Counted from the first letter of the stretch, positions 34,501-41,295 are shown. The stretch: 64,000 bases of DNA from Methylacidimicrobium fagopyrum (GCA_026225255.1 JAMFSJ010000022.1:1-64000), one strand, 5' to 3'. Program-made: numbers and translations. Notes: a model not told the origin generated them from the sequence alone.

Positions 34501-35931
34501 ACCGTGCAGATTCCCAATGTCCGTCATGGCGACGGCCTTCATCTTGTTTTGCCGCGCTAGATTTACAATTCCTGCCGGCGATAAAGTCGAATCCAAAAAC
34601 GTGAAGTGGCTGCGGATGCGCAACGGAACGTAAGCCAGATTTTTCGGCGATGTTGCCGACTTGGTGAGTTGAAAGCGGATTTTAACTGGCTGCGGTTTTG
34701 CTCTTTCTTTGGCCAAATCCCGTGGTGGCTCACGTAAAAGCAAATCGTGTCCCCGCATAACGATGGAACGCCCTTTCGTGCGGCGTAAATCATCTAAGAC
34801 AATCGCCAGCCGTTCATGTGCTTCATGGTTGCGTGTGCCGGTGTCGAAAGCTAATTCCGTGCGGAAAACGCCGTTGTAGAGGTTGGACAATTTTAATGAC
34901 ACCATGCGCAGGCTTACCCGCCGTTGCCAGGCCTTTTTGAGCAAACCGCGCAAGCGGCCATAAGCATCCGTCTCTAAATCGGTCGGTTCGCGCAAACTTT
35001 CGGCGCATTGATTTTCATCGCGGTCATTGTATCGGATTCGAACCGTTAACGTCCGCACGCTGCGGTTGTCTTCCCGAACTTTTACGAACAATTTGTCCGC
35101 CATACACCGCAGCGTGGCTTCGACGTAATCCTCATCCGTCACGTCTTCATTGAACGTTTCCTGCTCGCTGAAAGTTTTTTGTGGTTCGCTGGCCGGCAGC
35201 AAAGGGCGTTCATCAACGCCGTTGGCAAACTGGCGCATCTGCAATGCTTGATTGCCCAGGACCAGTTCAAGCATATCTGCCGGCGTCGCCGCAATGTGCC
35301 CGATGTCTGCCAACCCGGCCGCGTTTAAACGCAGCGACGTTTTGGGGCCGATCCCCGGCAGCCAGCGGTTCGGTAACGGATGTAAAAACTGTTTTTCATC
35401 CCCATATGGCACGGCAACGAATGCTGCCGGCTTGCGTAATTTGGAGGCAATCTGGCTGATGAGTTTGTTCGAGCCTAGACCCTGGCTGACGGTAATATTT
35501 AATTTTTGACGAATGGCTTTGCCGTTGATTTGTGCAATGTCGGCAGGAGATTTTGTCCGATTGGCCGTCAGGTCAAAATAGCCTTCATCAATTGACGTCC
35601 GCTCCACGTCCGGCGTGAAATCGTAGGCGAAATTGAACATCAACCTTGAAAAATCTTCGTAACGATCGTAATCGCCAGAGATCACGATTAATTTGGGGCA
35701 GAGCTTACGGGCACGAGCCGTGGGCATCGGTGTATAAATCCCAAATTTGCGGGCCTCATACGAGGCGGAAGCTATGATGCCACGTGATTCGCCCCCGACC
35801 GCCATTGGCTTGCCGCGCAATCTTTTGTCCGCCGACTGTTCGACCGAGGCAAAGAATGCATCCGCATCAATATGAACGATTTGTCCCACGGGAGGATATT
35901 TACTAGCATGACCGGGACATTGGTTGTCCAA
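31516..35931 (-). CDS. Fusion of Y-family (DinB/Pol IV-like) and C-family (DnaE-like) DNA polymerases
   Basis: 1471 residues. Residues 15 to about 400 are a Y-family polymerase: HIDADAFFASVE (D22, steric-gate F27), SIDEGYFD (D115, E116), LGSNKLISQIASKLRKP, LPGIGPKTS (helix-hairpin-helix) and a little-finger domain. A linker of about 30 residues leads to a DnaE-type polymerase (about 433-1450): a PHP domain with degraded metal site (RIRSHFTF for LHVHxExS, TDIGN for TDHGN), palm LPDIDIDF (D785, D787) and VKMDILAQGG (D951), thumb/fingers, HhH region and an OB fold (about 1370-1430). All catalytic aspartates of both polymerases are present. It probably performs damage-tolerant synthesis. It starts 3 bp after lexA, so it is very likely SOS-controlled. 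The start is TTG 35931; GTG 35889 is possible. Confidence 0.9.
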   Translation of the reverse strand: MDNQCPGHASKYPPVGQIVHIDADAFFASVEQSADKRLRGKPMAVGGESRGIIASASYEARKFGIYTPMPTARARKLCPKLIVISGDYDRYEDFSRLMFNFAYDFTPDVERTSIDEGYFDLTANRTKSPADIAQINGKAIRQKLNITVSQGLGSNKLISQIASKLRKPAAFVAVPYGDEKQFLHPLPNRWLPGIGPKTSLRLNAAGLADIGHIAATPADMLELVLGNQALQMRQFANGVDERPLLPASEPQKTFSEQETFNEDVTDEDYVEATLRCMADKLFVKVREDNRSVRTLTVRIRYNDRDENQCAESLREPTDLETDAYGRLRGLLKKAWQRRVSLRMVSLKLSNLYNGVFRTELAFDTGTRNHEAHERLAIVLDDLRRTKGRSIVMRGHDLLLREPPRDLAKERAKPQPVKIRFQLTKSATSPKNLAYVPLRIRSHFTFLDSTLSPAGIVNLARQNKMKAVAMTDIGNLHGAVEFAQQAKQAGIKPIFGAEFIVDGHPLLLHVESRQGYHNLNRILSSRAKTEVAEGSVADQQRSPLKIKYLTDLTEGLIAISPDLGLADLFPQRFYQLATKKIVASDFPVVACPVIQYATATDRMKFDIIQSIRTLTLLREEHPNKRKDGQLHFRTPHEMIVACAQHPEWLSHSIEIAERCNFEMPFGKPQFPAFHPPENLTTKEYLYQLVLKGLIKRYGKLAEQYRPQVLEELSIIADVGYEDYFLITWDMLQECRRRGIEWITRGSAADSLVCYCLGISGVCPIRFELYFRRFLNKDRMALHKLPDIDIDFAHDRKDDVVKIIFEKYGNDHCAVVGGFSTFQARSAFAEVAKVLGVSEREVRKFTDHFPWGFGGGWVPDEPNPTGGTRLIELLKASPENRDLPLEDEPYKTALEMAEFLDGLPRYPKMHPCGVVVSRQAIHELTPTFIANKGYSTTHFDMDAVEEVGLVKMDILAQGGLAAMRDVKTMLQLRGIEIDIEKCVAWQDGKIFLGDLNTLEPWQDPKVWQMIANGHARAVHHIESPAMTSLCRMCNVREIDGLVAIVSVIRPGAANEGKKVAFTRRYQGMEETLYPHPSLEPCLKSTYGLVVYEEHILQICEAFAGLPPGRADVLRRALNKQKRKIIEEIHGEFVASAKARDHTAEKTAEVWELVTGFAGYAFCKAHSTAYGVEAYQSAWLKLYFPAEFMAAVLTNGKGFYDPLVYVLECHRLGLKLLPPDVNEPGPAFTPHGKKIRVPVTRMKGLTERSAEKIVAARKEGAFSSLTDFFHRVRVSDEELEAMIRAGAFDGFGDTRTRQFWIAQSLLHTFGTAGAGGQSWLIPPADPSKLPNVPTVEPIRIERLQSETELFGFAVSGHPLELFPGIAWDTYCPINRLGEFIGETVQVCGLVVEQRIHHQITGEPMKFLSIVDWTGIIETELFAKTYKSYGLATVRYPVLEIEAKVEPFENGRGFTLRAMAARRPRLDKQTVSIAP

Positions 35932-35934
35932 GCA

Positions 35935-36558
35935 TCAATCGATTGCGTTACGGATTAAACCTTTGAGCACGCCTTGAATGGTCAATCCTTCAGCCGGAAT
36001 GATGTCTTTATATTTCGGATTTTCGGCTCGCAGAATCGGTTTTCCGTTTTTTATCAAAAACGTTTTTAGCGTGCTGCGCCCGTCCACAAATGCGGCGACA
36101 ACTTGACCGTTTAGCGGGTCGGCTCCGAACTCCACAATCACGATGTCACCGTTACAAATATGCTTTCCAATCATCGAATCCCCGACGACGCGCAAGGCGA
36201 ACGTATTGCGGGTCGGTTTAAACCCGAGCGTGGTGACATCGGCCGAAACGCAGCCATCCGCTTCTTGTTCGTGGTCGACCGGGACACCTGCGGGGATCGA
36301 ACCAAATAATGGAATATCGGCCAGCTGCCGCTTTAATTTCATCAGCGGCGATGTAACCCGCAAAGACCGCACTTTGCCTGAATCTGATTCTAAAAAACCT
36401 TTCTGACGGATTAATCGCAAATGCTGCCTCACGGAATTTGAACTGGCGAAGCTAAATTCTTCCATGATCTCCTGTTGTGACGGGGTGACCCCCTCCATGC
36501 GTTGTCGCTTCAGGATGAACTCGACAATTTCTTGCTGTTTGGTCGTTAATTCTTGCAT
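35935..36558 (-). CDS. lexA: LexA-family SOS repressor
   Basis: 207 residues. A winged-helix DNA-binding domain (1-65: QQEIVEFILKRQRMEGVTPS, SSNSVRQHLRLIRQKGFL) is joined to an S24 peptidase domain with the self-cleavage site A90-G91 (GSIPAGVP), catalytic S128 (GDSMIG) and K165 (STLKTF). The S-to-K spacing of 37 equals that of E. coli LexA. RecA-stimulated self-cleavage would release the repression. It is the first gene of a two-gene operon with the polymerase fusion. A purine-rich AAAAGGG lies 6 nt before the ATG. It may be an island-specific paralogue of a chromosomal LexA. Confidence 0.93.
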   Translation of the reverse strand: MQELTTKQQEIVEFILKRQRMEGVTPSQQEIMEEFSFASSNSVRQHLRLIRQKGFLESDSGKVRSLRVTSPLMKLKRQLADIPLFGSIPAGVPVDHEQEADGCVSADVTTLGFKPTRNTFALRVVGDSMIGKHICNGDIVIVEFGADPLNGQVVAAFVDGRSTLKTFLIKNGKPILRAENPKYKDIIPAEGLTIQGVLKGLIRNAID

Positions 36559-36597
36559 ACTGCCCTTTTAAGCAGCATCTTCGCTCTTCGGCCAAAT

Positions 36598-36611
36598 CTG
36601 TCAAGCGACAA
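36598..36611 (-). promoter_or_regulatory. Candidate LexA operator over the lexA -35 box
   Basis: The minus strand reads TTGTCGCTTGACAG: a TGTC-N4-GACA dyad that contains the -35-like TTGACA (36599-36604), 40 bp upstream of the lexA ATG. The -10 at the expected distance (AAGATG) is weak. Autoregulation of lexA is the rule, so this is the best operator candidate in the gap; no second copy was found in the window. Confidence 0.4.
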
Positions 36612-36669
36612 TGTCATCAAGTGGAAGTTTAGCTGGCAGAAAATGGATAATTTTATTAAATCGTTTCGC

Positions 36670-37728
36670 ATGGGCCAGACACTTTTGATCCCCGAGGCGG
36701 AGGCCATTGTGAAGGAAGCCGGCGACAAACCTGTTTGTCGGCGTTACGAGACGAATGATCCGACAATCGAAAAGCTCGGTGTGTTGCTGTCGGAAAATCC
36801 AACCGGCCTGCTTTTGTTCCGCGATGAGCTTAATGGGTTTTTCCGTGGACTGGATAAAGACGGTCACGAAAGTGACCGTGCAACATATCTGGAACTGTGG
36901 AATGGAACCGGCGATTTTACCTCCGATCGGATTCAACGTGGGACTGTAAAGGCACCGGCCATTCTCTCCATCTTGGGCGGTATCCAGCCTGACTTGCTAA
37001 CAGCGTATGTTCGTGAAGCCGTGCGTGGTGGCCAAGGAGCTGACGGGTTGCTCCAACGATTTCAGATGTCAGTTTGGCCGGATATTTCAAAAAATTGGCA
37101 ACAGATAGACCGGCATCCTAACATGGCGGCCAGAAATCAGGCCCGCGACGTATTTAATTATCTGGATAAAATCACGCCACAAATAGTCCGCGCCGATACT
37201 TCGGGCCCGGTGCCATTTTTAAGATTTACTCAGGAAGCTCAGGAGAAGTTTAGCCTTTGGCATGCCGAGTTGGAACGACATCTCCGCGGTGACGGCGATC
37301 ACCCAGCCTTCGAAGCGCATCTCTCGAAATATCGCAAGCTTGTTCCCGCGCTTGCGCTTTTGATGCACCTAGCGGATTGCAATACGGGAGCTGTTTCCTT
37401 GGCTGCCCTAGAGAAGGCACTCAAATGGGCGAAATACTTGGAAAGCCATGCGCGTCGCATTTATTCCGCAGTGTTGCAACCGGATACGGCGGCTGCCCGT
37501 GAACTGGCGAAACATCTTCAAAAAGGCGACTTGGTGGAACGTTTCACGCTACGTGAGGTTTATAGGAAGGGATGGGCCGGCTTGAATAACAAAGACGACG
37601 CAGAAGCTGCAACCGAAATTCTTTGTGATGCGGGCTGGATTCGAATGATGAAAGACGGCGGTCAAATTGTGGGGAGACCCGCCAGTTTCACATTTGAAAT
37701 CAATCCAGGAATTTTGAAGCCTTCCTGA
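36670..37728 (+). pseudogene. DUF3987 (primase/helicase-like) protein, 5'-truncated
   Basis: 352 codons from ATG 36670. The retained part is the C-terminal half of DUF3987 proteins: RYETNDPTIEKLGVLLSENP, LLLFRDELNGFFRGLDKDG, YLELWNGTGDFTSDRI and ILGGIQPDLLTAYV, followed by helical DNA-binding-like segments. Full-length relatives, found in phages and mobile elements next to replication genes, are about 700 residues and begin with a primase/P-loop part that is missing here. The conserved sequence starts only 110 bp from the divergent lexA ATG. It is probably a replication-module remnant of the mobile element. Confidence 0.7.
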
Positions 37729-37735
37729 CTTTGAA

Positions 37736-37775
37736 CTGACAGAACCGCCAGAAGCCTTTTTGGCGGTTCTGTCAG
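37736..37775 (+). terminator. Perfect 15-bp inverted repeat after the DUF3987 gene
   Basis: CTGACAGAACCGCCA (37736-37750), 10-nt loop GAAGCCTTTT, TGGCGGTTCTGTCAG (37761-37775). It is seven bases after the stop codon. The stem is long and perfect but no T run follows, so a terminator role is likely but not certain. Confidence 0.6.
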
Positions 37776-38070
37776 TGATGTATTGGTAAGATGGCCACAA
37801 TAACGATCAGCTTGACAGAATAGTGGATTTAACCTTTGCAATCAGGGCGCGACCATCTTGTAGGCAGCAACTGCGGTGAGACCCGAATATATCCAAGTTG
37901 TCTATGTTCAAACAGTGCTTGATTGCGAAAGGTCGGTAATAAGTAATAAGTGATTCATAATTTCATTCTTTCATTAACTTGAAAAACGAGTGATGAAATA
38001 TAAATTTGAGATTGCATTTAAGTTTATAATGCTATTTATTTTGCGTATTAAGCGCTGAATAAATAGCAAA
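37776..38070. other. AT-rich gap upstream of the nucleotidyltransferase gene
   Basis: About 295 bp without a recognisable gene. The right half (37930-38060) is strongly AT-rich and probably holds the promoter of the two-gene nucleotidyltransferase module; no single -35/-10 pair is convincing. Confidence 0.5.
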
Positions 38071-38676
38071 GTGGATAAAAAACTGACAAAAGAATCATTG
38101 GAACGCACCTTCAAACTCCTTTCGGGGAGGTTGGATTTAGCGGAATCAAATCCTGTACGTTTGGTTATATGTGGTGGTTCGGCTCTGATTGCCACCGGAC
38201 TACGCCAGCGCACCACGAATGATGCAGATGTGGTCGCCCTGTTGAGCGCAACCGGTGAATTACTGAATCCCGATCCGTTGCCGGCGTTTCTTTTAGAAGC
38301 TAGTGCTAAGGTAGCCCGCGATTTAGGGCTGAAAGAAAACTGGCTAAACAATGAGCCAAGTCGGAATGACGGCGGACTGTTCCAAATGGGTTTGCCGGAC
38401 GGGTTTGCAGATCGTCTGACCCAGCAGTTTTTTGGTTCCCGGTTGACGATTTATTTTATTAGCCGTTTAGATCAAATTCATTTCAAGCTCTACGCAGCAG
38501 CAGATCAACGGGACGAGACGCATATTGCTGATCTGCGAGCGCTGAAACCTACAGATGCCGAGTTGTTGGCTGCAGCACGTTGGGCCATGACGCACGATGT
38601 CTCCGAAGGTTTCAGGATGGTGCTCACCGAATTACTCAACCAAATGGGATATGCATCCGTTGCTAAAAACATTTAA
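38071..38676 (+). CDS. Nucleotidyltransferase-fold protein (DUF6036/AbiEii-like)
   Basis: 201 residues from GTG 38071. The motif VRLVICGGSALIATGLRQRTTNDADVVAL (only its key positions are named: G35, G36, S37, D51, D53) is the GGS..(8-15)..DxD active site of nucleotidyltransferases. A helical C-terminal half follows. This family includes toxins and antitoxin-linked enzymes such as AbiEii/MenT, which add nucleotides to RNA or protein, but many members are uncharacterised. The next gene overlaps it by 26 bp and encodes a winged-helix protein, so the two probably work as a pair. Confidence 0.72.
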   Translation: MDKKLTKESLERTFKLLSGRLDLAESNPVRLVICGGSALIATGLRQRTTNDADVVALLSATGELLNPDPLPAFLLEASAKVARDLGLKENWLNNEPSRNDGGLFQMGLPDGFADRLTQQFFGSRLTIYFISRLDQIHFKLYAAADQRDETHIADLRALKPTDAELLAAARWAMTHDVSEGFRMVLTELLNQMGYASVAKNI

Positions 38677-39664
38677 GGAGGAATACCAAGATTTACTCTT
38701 GAATTTCCTATGGCGCCAGTGGTCGGCCTTGGGAGTGGCTGGGCAGACCAGTGCGGAAGATCGTTGGATTATAGATCCGGAAGCGCTGCTGCTCCTCACT
38801 TGCACGGTGGGGCGTCGCGAACCGCGTCTCTTCGATGAGGCGCTCGACTGGCTTCAAGAAAATGGCCGGTTTATAAATGTCATGCGCCTCAAACGAATTC
38901 TGCGCACCGAGAAGTTTTCCGGCGAGCGGGCACTGGCGGCGGTTGCCGCGTGCTTGGGCAAAGGCACTGAAACTGCAAAGTGGAAGCTGCTAGCTGAATC
39001 TGTGGCACAACCCCAGGTGGTGGAGGAATTTTTCATGACGCCTGACGGCAAGCCTGCGCCCACACTGGGCGAACCGGAATCGCATTTCATACGTTATGGA
39101 TTTAAGCGCGGGCCACTGCGGTTGCGTGGCTATTCACAAAATTTCCGACCCTCTCAACCGACTAATCTCACCCTGCAACTCCGTGCCTTATTAGGCATCA
39201 ATGTTCGGTGTGAGATTGTCCTCTACTTATTAACGCACGAGGCAGCACATCCTTCGCAGATTGCCCGTGAGGCCTGTTATTTTGAACGCGCGGTCCAAGG
39301 CACGCTAGTAGACATGAGCCAGTCCGGCGTGGTGGGGTTGCGTTCACATGGACGTGAAAAACATTACTGGCTAAAGCCAGAGAACTGGGCGACGCTACTG
39401 AATCGTCCATCAGGATTTCCTCTATGGGTGGCTTGGCCGCCGCTGTTCAGTGCGCTGGAACGCATCTGGCTGAAAGTAAATGATTTCCAATTGGAGACTC
39501 TTGATCCGCTGTTGCAATCCTCCGAACTACGCCAACTAATGGTGGAAGTGCGCCCCGCCATTGAACGGTCTCGCTACGACAAAAACCTTTCGGATGATCG
39601 CGAGTATCTCGGCGAAAAATACCTGCCTGTGTTTCTGGCAGACGTCATCAAGCTTCTGACTTAA
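38651..39664 (+). CDS. Winged-helix-containing partner of the nucleotidyltransferase
   Basis: 337 residues from ATG 38651 (MHPLLKTFKEEYQDLLL). The middle, CEIVLYLLTHEAAHPSQIAREACYFERAVQGTLVDMSQSGVVGLRSHGREKHYWLKPENW in outline, reads as a winged-helix domain (about residues 180-240) like those in transcription regulators and AbiEi-type antitoxins. The N-terminal ~90 residues look helical (PEALLLLTCTVGRREPRLFDEAL) and the C-terminus is unassigned. The start lies inside the nucleotidyltransferase gene, indicating coupled translation. A sensor/antitoxin role is an inference from the pairing; no family name can be given with confidence. Confidence 0.65.
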   Translation: MHPLLKTFKEEYQDLLLNFLWRQWSALGVAGQTSAEDRWIIDPEALLLLTCTVGRREPRLFDEALDWLQENGRFINVMRLKRILRTEKFSGERALAAVAACLGKGTETAKWKLLAESVAQPQVVEEFFMTPDGKPAPTLGEPESHFIRYGFKRGPLRLRGYSQNFRPSQPTNLTLQLRALLGINVRCEIVLYLLTHEAAHPSQIAREACYFERAVQGTLVDMSQSGVVGLRSHGREKHYWLKPENWATLLNRPSGFPLWVAWPPLFSALERIWLKVNDFQLETLDPLLQSSELRQLMVEVRPAIERSRYDKNLSDDREYLGEKYLPVFLADVIKLLT

Positions 39665-39792
39665 ATCGGACTAATCTAGAGCGTGGTTAATTCTTAAGGT
39701 GCTCGCAAAGATGGAGCAGGCGGGGAAACAAAATGTAAAAAAGTCACCACCGCCGTTGTGCAAGCGGTAACTCACCAATTGAATCAAAATGA

Positions 39793-39875
39793 TTGCACAA
39801 TTTTTGCACAGATTCTGAAACTATTGTAATTTGCACATTATTTGCACAGATATTATACCACCCACAGTTTGCACA
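39793..39875 (+). promoter_or_regulatory. Array of five TTGCACA sites (putative integrase arm sites, attR side)
   Basis: TTGCACA starts at 39793, 39804, 39831, 39842 and 39869: spacings 11, 27, 11, 27 bp. It ends 130 bp before attR. The same heptamer pair with 11-bp spacing stands next to attL (21421, 21432), and a decayed pair (TTGCCCA 40066, TCGCACA 40077) stands at the same distance outside attR. These are best read as binding sites for the integrase N-terminal arm domain; replication iterons are the alternative. Confidence 0.7.
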
Positions 39876-40004
39876 CGTTTTCTTTCTCAAAGATTCCCGA
39901 AAATACTCCATTTTATATTGATTTAATTGGGCTTTAGAGCTACTAATTGAGTAATGAATGCGCAACAAGAAGCAGTATTGGGCAATGCTGGGAACGGTGT
40001 AAAG

Positions 40005-40035
40005 CATGGTTCGAATCCATGTCGGACAGCCAATT
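40005..40035 (+). other. attR of the genomic island (copy of tRNA-Gln 3' end)
   Basis: 31-bp exact copy of 21359-21389, including the T arm, acceptor 3' strand and CCA. The rest of the tRNA is absent to the left. It is followed by a decayed arm-site pair and a second integrase remnant, so it also serves as attL of an older element. Confidence 0.92.
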
Positions 40036-40099
40036 GTTCAAAGAATCCTTAGCGGTTCAGACTACTTGCCCAAAATTCGCACAAATTTCACGCGTCGGG

Positions 40100-40315
40100 C
40101 GGAGCAAAGTGAAATTCCCATTTCTTAGCGAATCCAGAGGTCATCGAGCGAAAATTTATAGTCCGGCGAACAAATTCTCATTTTACCGCGTTATTATTCG
40201 GAATGCAGGTAAACGATGATTTTCCACATATAGCATATTTGACGAGGCAAAAGATGACGCCGACAAAATAGTGCATGAGCTTTATAATGGCTCCAGCGCT
40301 GGGTTATGTATCACG
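40100..40315 (+). pseudogene. Second, older integrase N-terminal remnant with in-frame stop
   Basis: Reads KVKFPFLSESRGHRAKIYSP, then KFSFYRVIIRNAGKR, a TGA at 40217-40219, and in the same frame FSTYSIFDEAKDDADKIVHEL and YNGSSAG. It matches the attL-side integrase fragment motif by motif (VRFPV / KIYAP / YYRVAY / AGKR / YSDAKAAAELIVRELANG). The stop codon and lack of any catalytic domain mark a pseudogene. It lies at the same distance from a tRNA 3' end as the first copy. No further gene is seen in 40316-40572. Confidence 0.75.
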
Positions 40316-40572
40316 ATCATTTTTTCTCCCGGTTTGGATTCTGATTCTCGTGTTTGGCCCGTGAAAATGGACTGCTGCTCCTCGCCGCAAACTACCTTCG
40401 ACATTTCATTAAAGAAAGCTTTTCGCGAATCCGCGTCGGGGACAAATATGTGCATCCTGCAAGTTGCTCGTGCATTATGAGATGATTTCCTCCAACTATT
40501 CCCCATAAAAGTGACGGCACGGAATAAGCTGATAGTTTTATTGTCGAAACTAACTAAAACTAATAAAAATTC

Positions 40573-41106
40573 ATGAAAAAACATTTATTCTCTCTCTCGG
40601 TTTTCATTGCGGCCGTGAGTATGGTTCACGCGGATGAACCGATCCAATTGTCACTGGTGCCGGACATCGCTATTTTTCCCAGAACAGAAACCATCCAAGG
40701 TTTTTCATTGGGTGTTTGGAGTGAAAACCCGCAGACTAGTTTCACCGTGGGCGTGATTAATGGCAGCAAGGGCGACAGCAGCGGTCTAACGGCCGGTATT
40801 GTCAATTACGGCGAAAATTATCAAGGTGTGCAGTGGGCATTGGTCAATGTCTATTCAGGCAATGTGTTGGGCTGGCAGGCTAGCACGATGAATATGGTAG
40901 GCGGTGATTTTCAAGGTTTTCAGTCGGGCATTGTCAACCTGGGTCATCAGGAAGTGACCGGGGTGCAACTCGGTTTATTCAATTACGCGGAGAAACTGCA
41001 CGGCATCCAATTGGGAGTAGTCAACATAGCCGACAATAATCCATGGTTCACAGAAGCTCCCAATAAATTGGCCACTGGCTTTCCCGTGCTTAACTGGTCC
41101 TTTTGA
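40573..41106 (+). CDS. VNIA-type surface repeat protein (LA_2272-like), secreted
   Basis: 177 residues. Signal peptide MKKHLFSLSVFIAAVSMVHA with cleavage at about 20. The mature part consists of short repeats with the rhythm G-x-Q-x-G-(L/I/V)-x-N, for example GVQWALVN, GFQSGIVN, GVQLGLFN and GIQLGVVN, typical of LA_2272-family surface repeat proteins and predicted to form a regular beta structure on the cell surface. The function is unknown. It stands alone between the island edge and the GH25 gene, with a 14-bp direct repeat on each side (40288 and 41210). Confidence 0.8.
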   Translation: MKKHLFSLSVFIAAVSMVHADEPIQLSLVPDIAIFPRTETIQGFSLGVWSENPQTSFTVGVINGSKGDSSGLTAGIVNYGENYQGVQWALVNVYSGNVLGWQASTMNMVGGDFQGFQSGIVNLGHQEVTGVQLGLFNYAEKLHGIQLGVVNIADNNPWFTEAPNKLATGFPVLNWSF

Positions 41107-41209
41107 ATAAAACATCCGCGTCTGGTGCCGGCTTTAGGAAGCAGGCATAGACGCGATGGGATGTATTTGGTTCCTTGATTCGTCAAAGTGATATCTAGCC
41201 AACGGCCGG

Positions 41210-41223
41210 TGGCTCCAGCGCTG
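41210..41223. repeat. 14-bp direct repeat flanking the VNIA-repeat gene (second copy)
   Basis: TGGCTCCAGCGCTG occurs at 40288-40301 (inside the second integrase remnant) and again here, followed in both by a similar (G/A)GTT. A small hairpin CGCCGAC/GTCGGCG (41254-41278) follows. It may be another piece of integrase sequence or the footprint of an insertion. Confidence 0.5.
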
Positions 41224-41295
41224 AGTTGAGCATCGTAGCTCTACTCAGTGGTTCGCCGACGAATCCGGTCTGTCGGCGTTAGCGGTCTTAAAACG

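Noticed and set aside
36553-36669. N-terminal 39 codons of the DUF3987 frame
   Set aside because: They cover the lexA start and promoter on the other strand and do not resemble DUF3987 sequence.
39793-39875. CRISPR array or plasmid replication iterons
   Set aside because: Units are only 7 bp, with no spacers of CRISPR size and no cas or rep gene nearby. The matching pairs at both att sites fit integrase arm sites better.
40005-40035. Second tRNA gene
   Set aside because: Only the 3' third of tRNA-Gln is present. There is no D arm or anticodon arm upstream, so it is an att copy.
21313-40035. Candidate hsdM hidden in the restriction locus
   Set aside because: I looked for N6-adenine methylase motifs (NPPF/NPPY with FxGxG) on both strands of the island and found none in any frame supported as coding.
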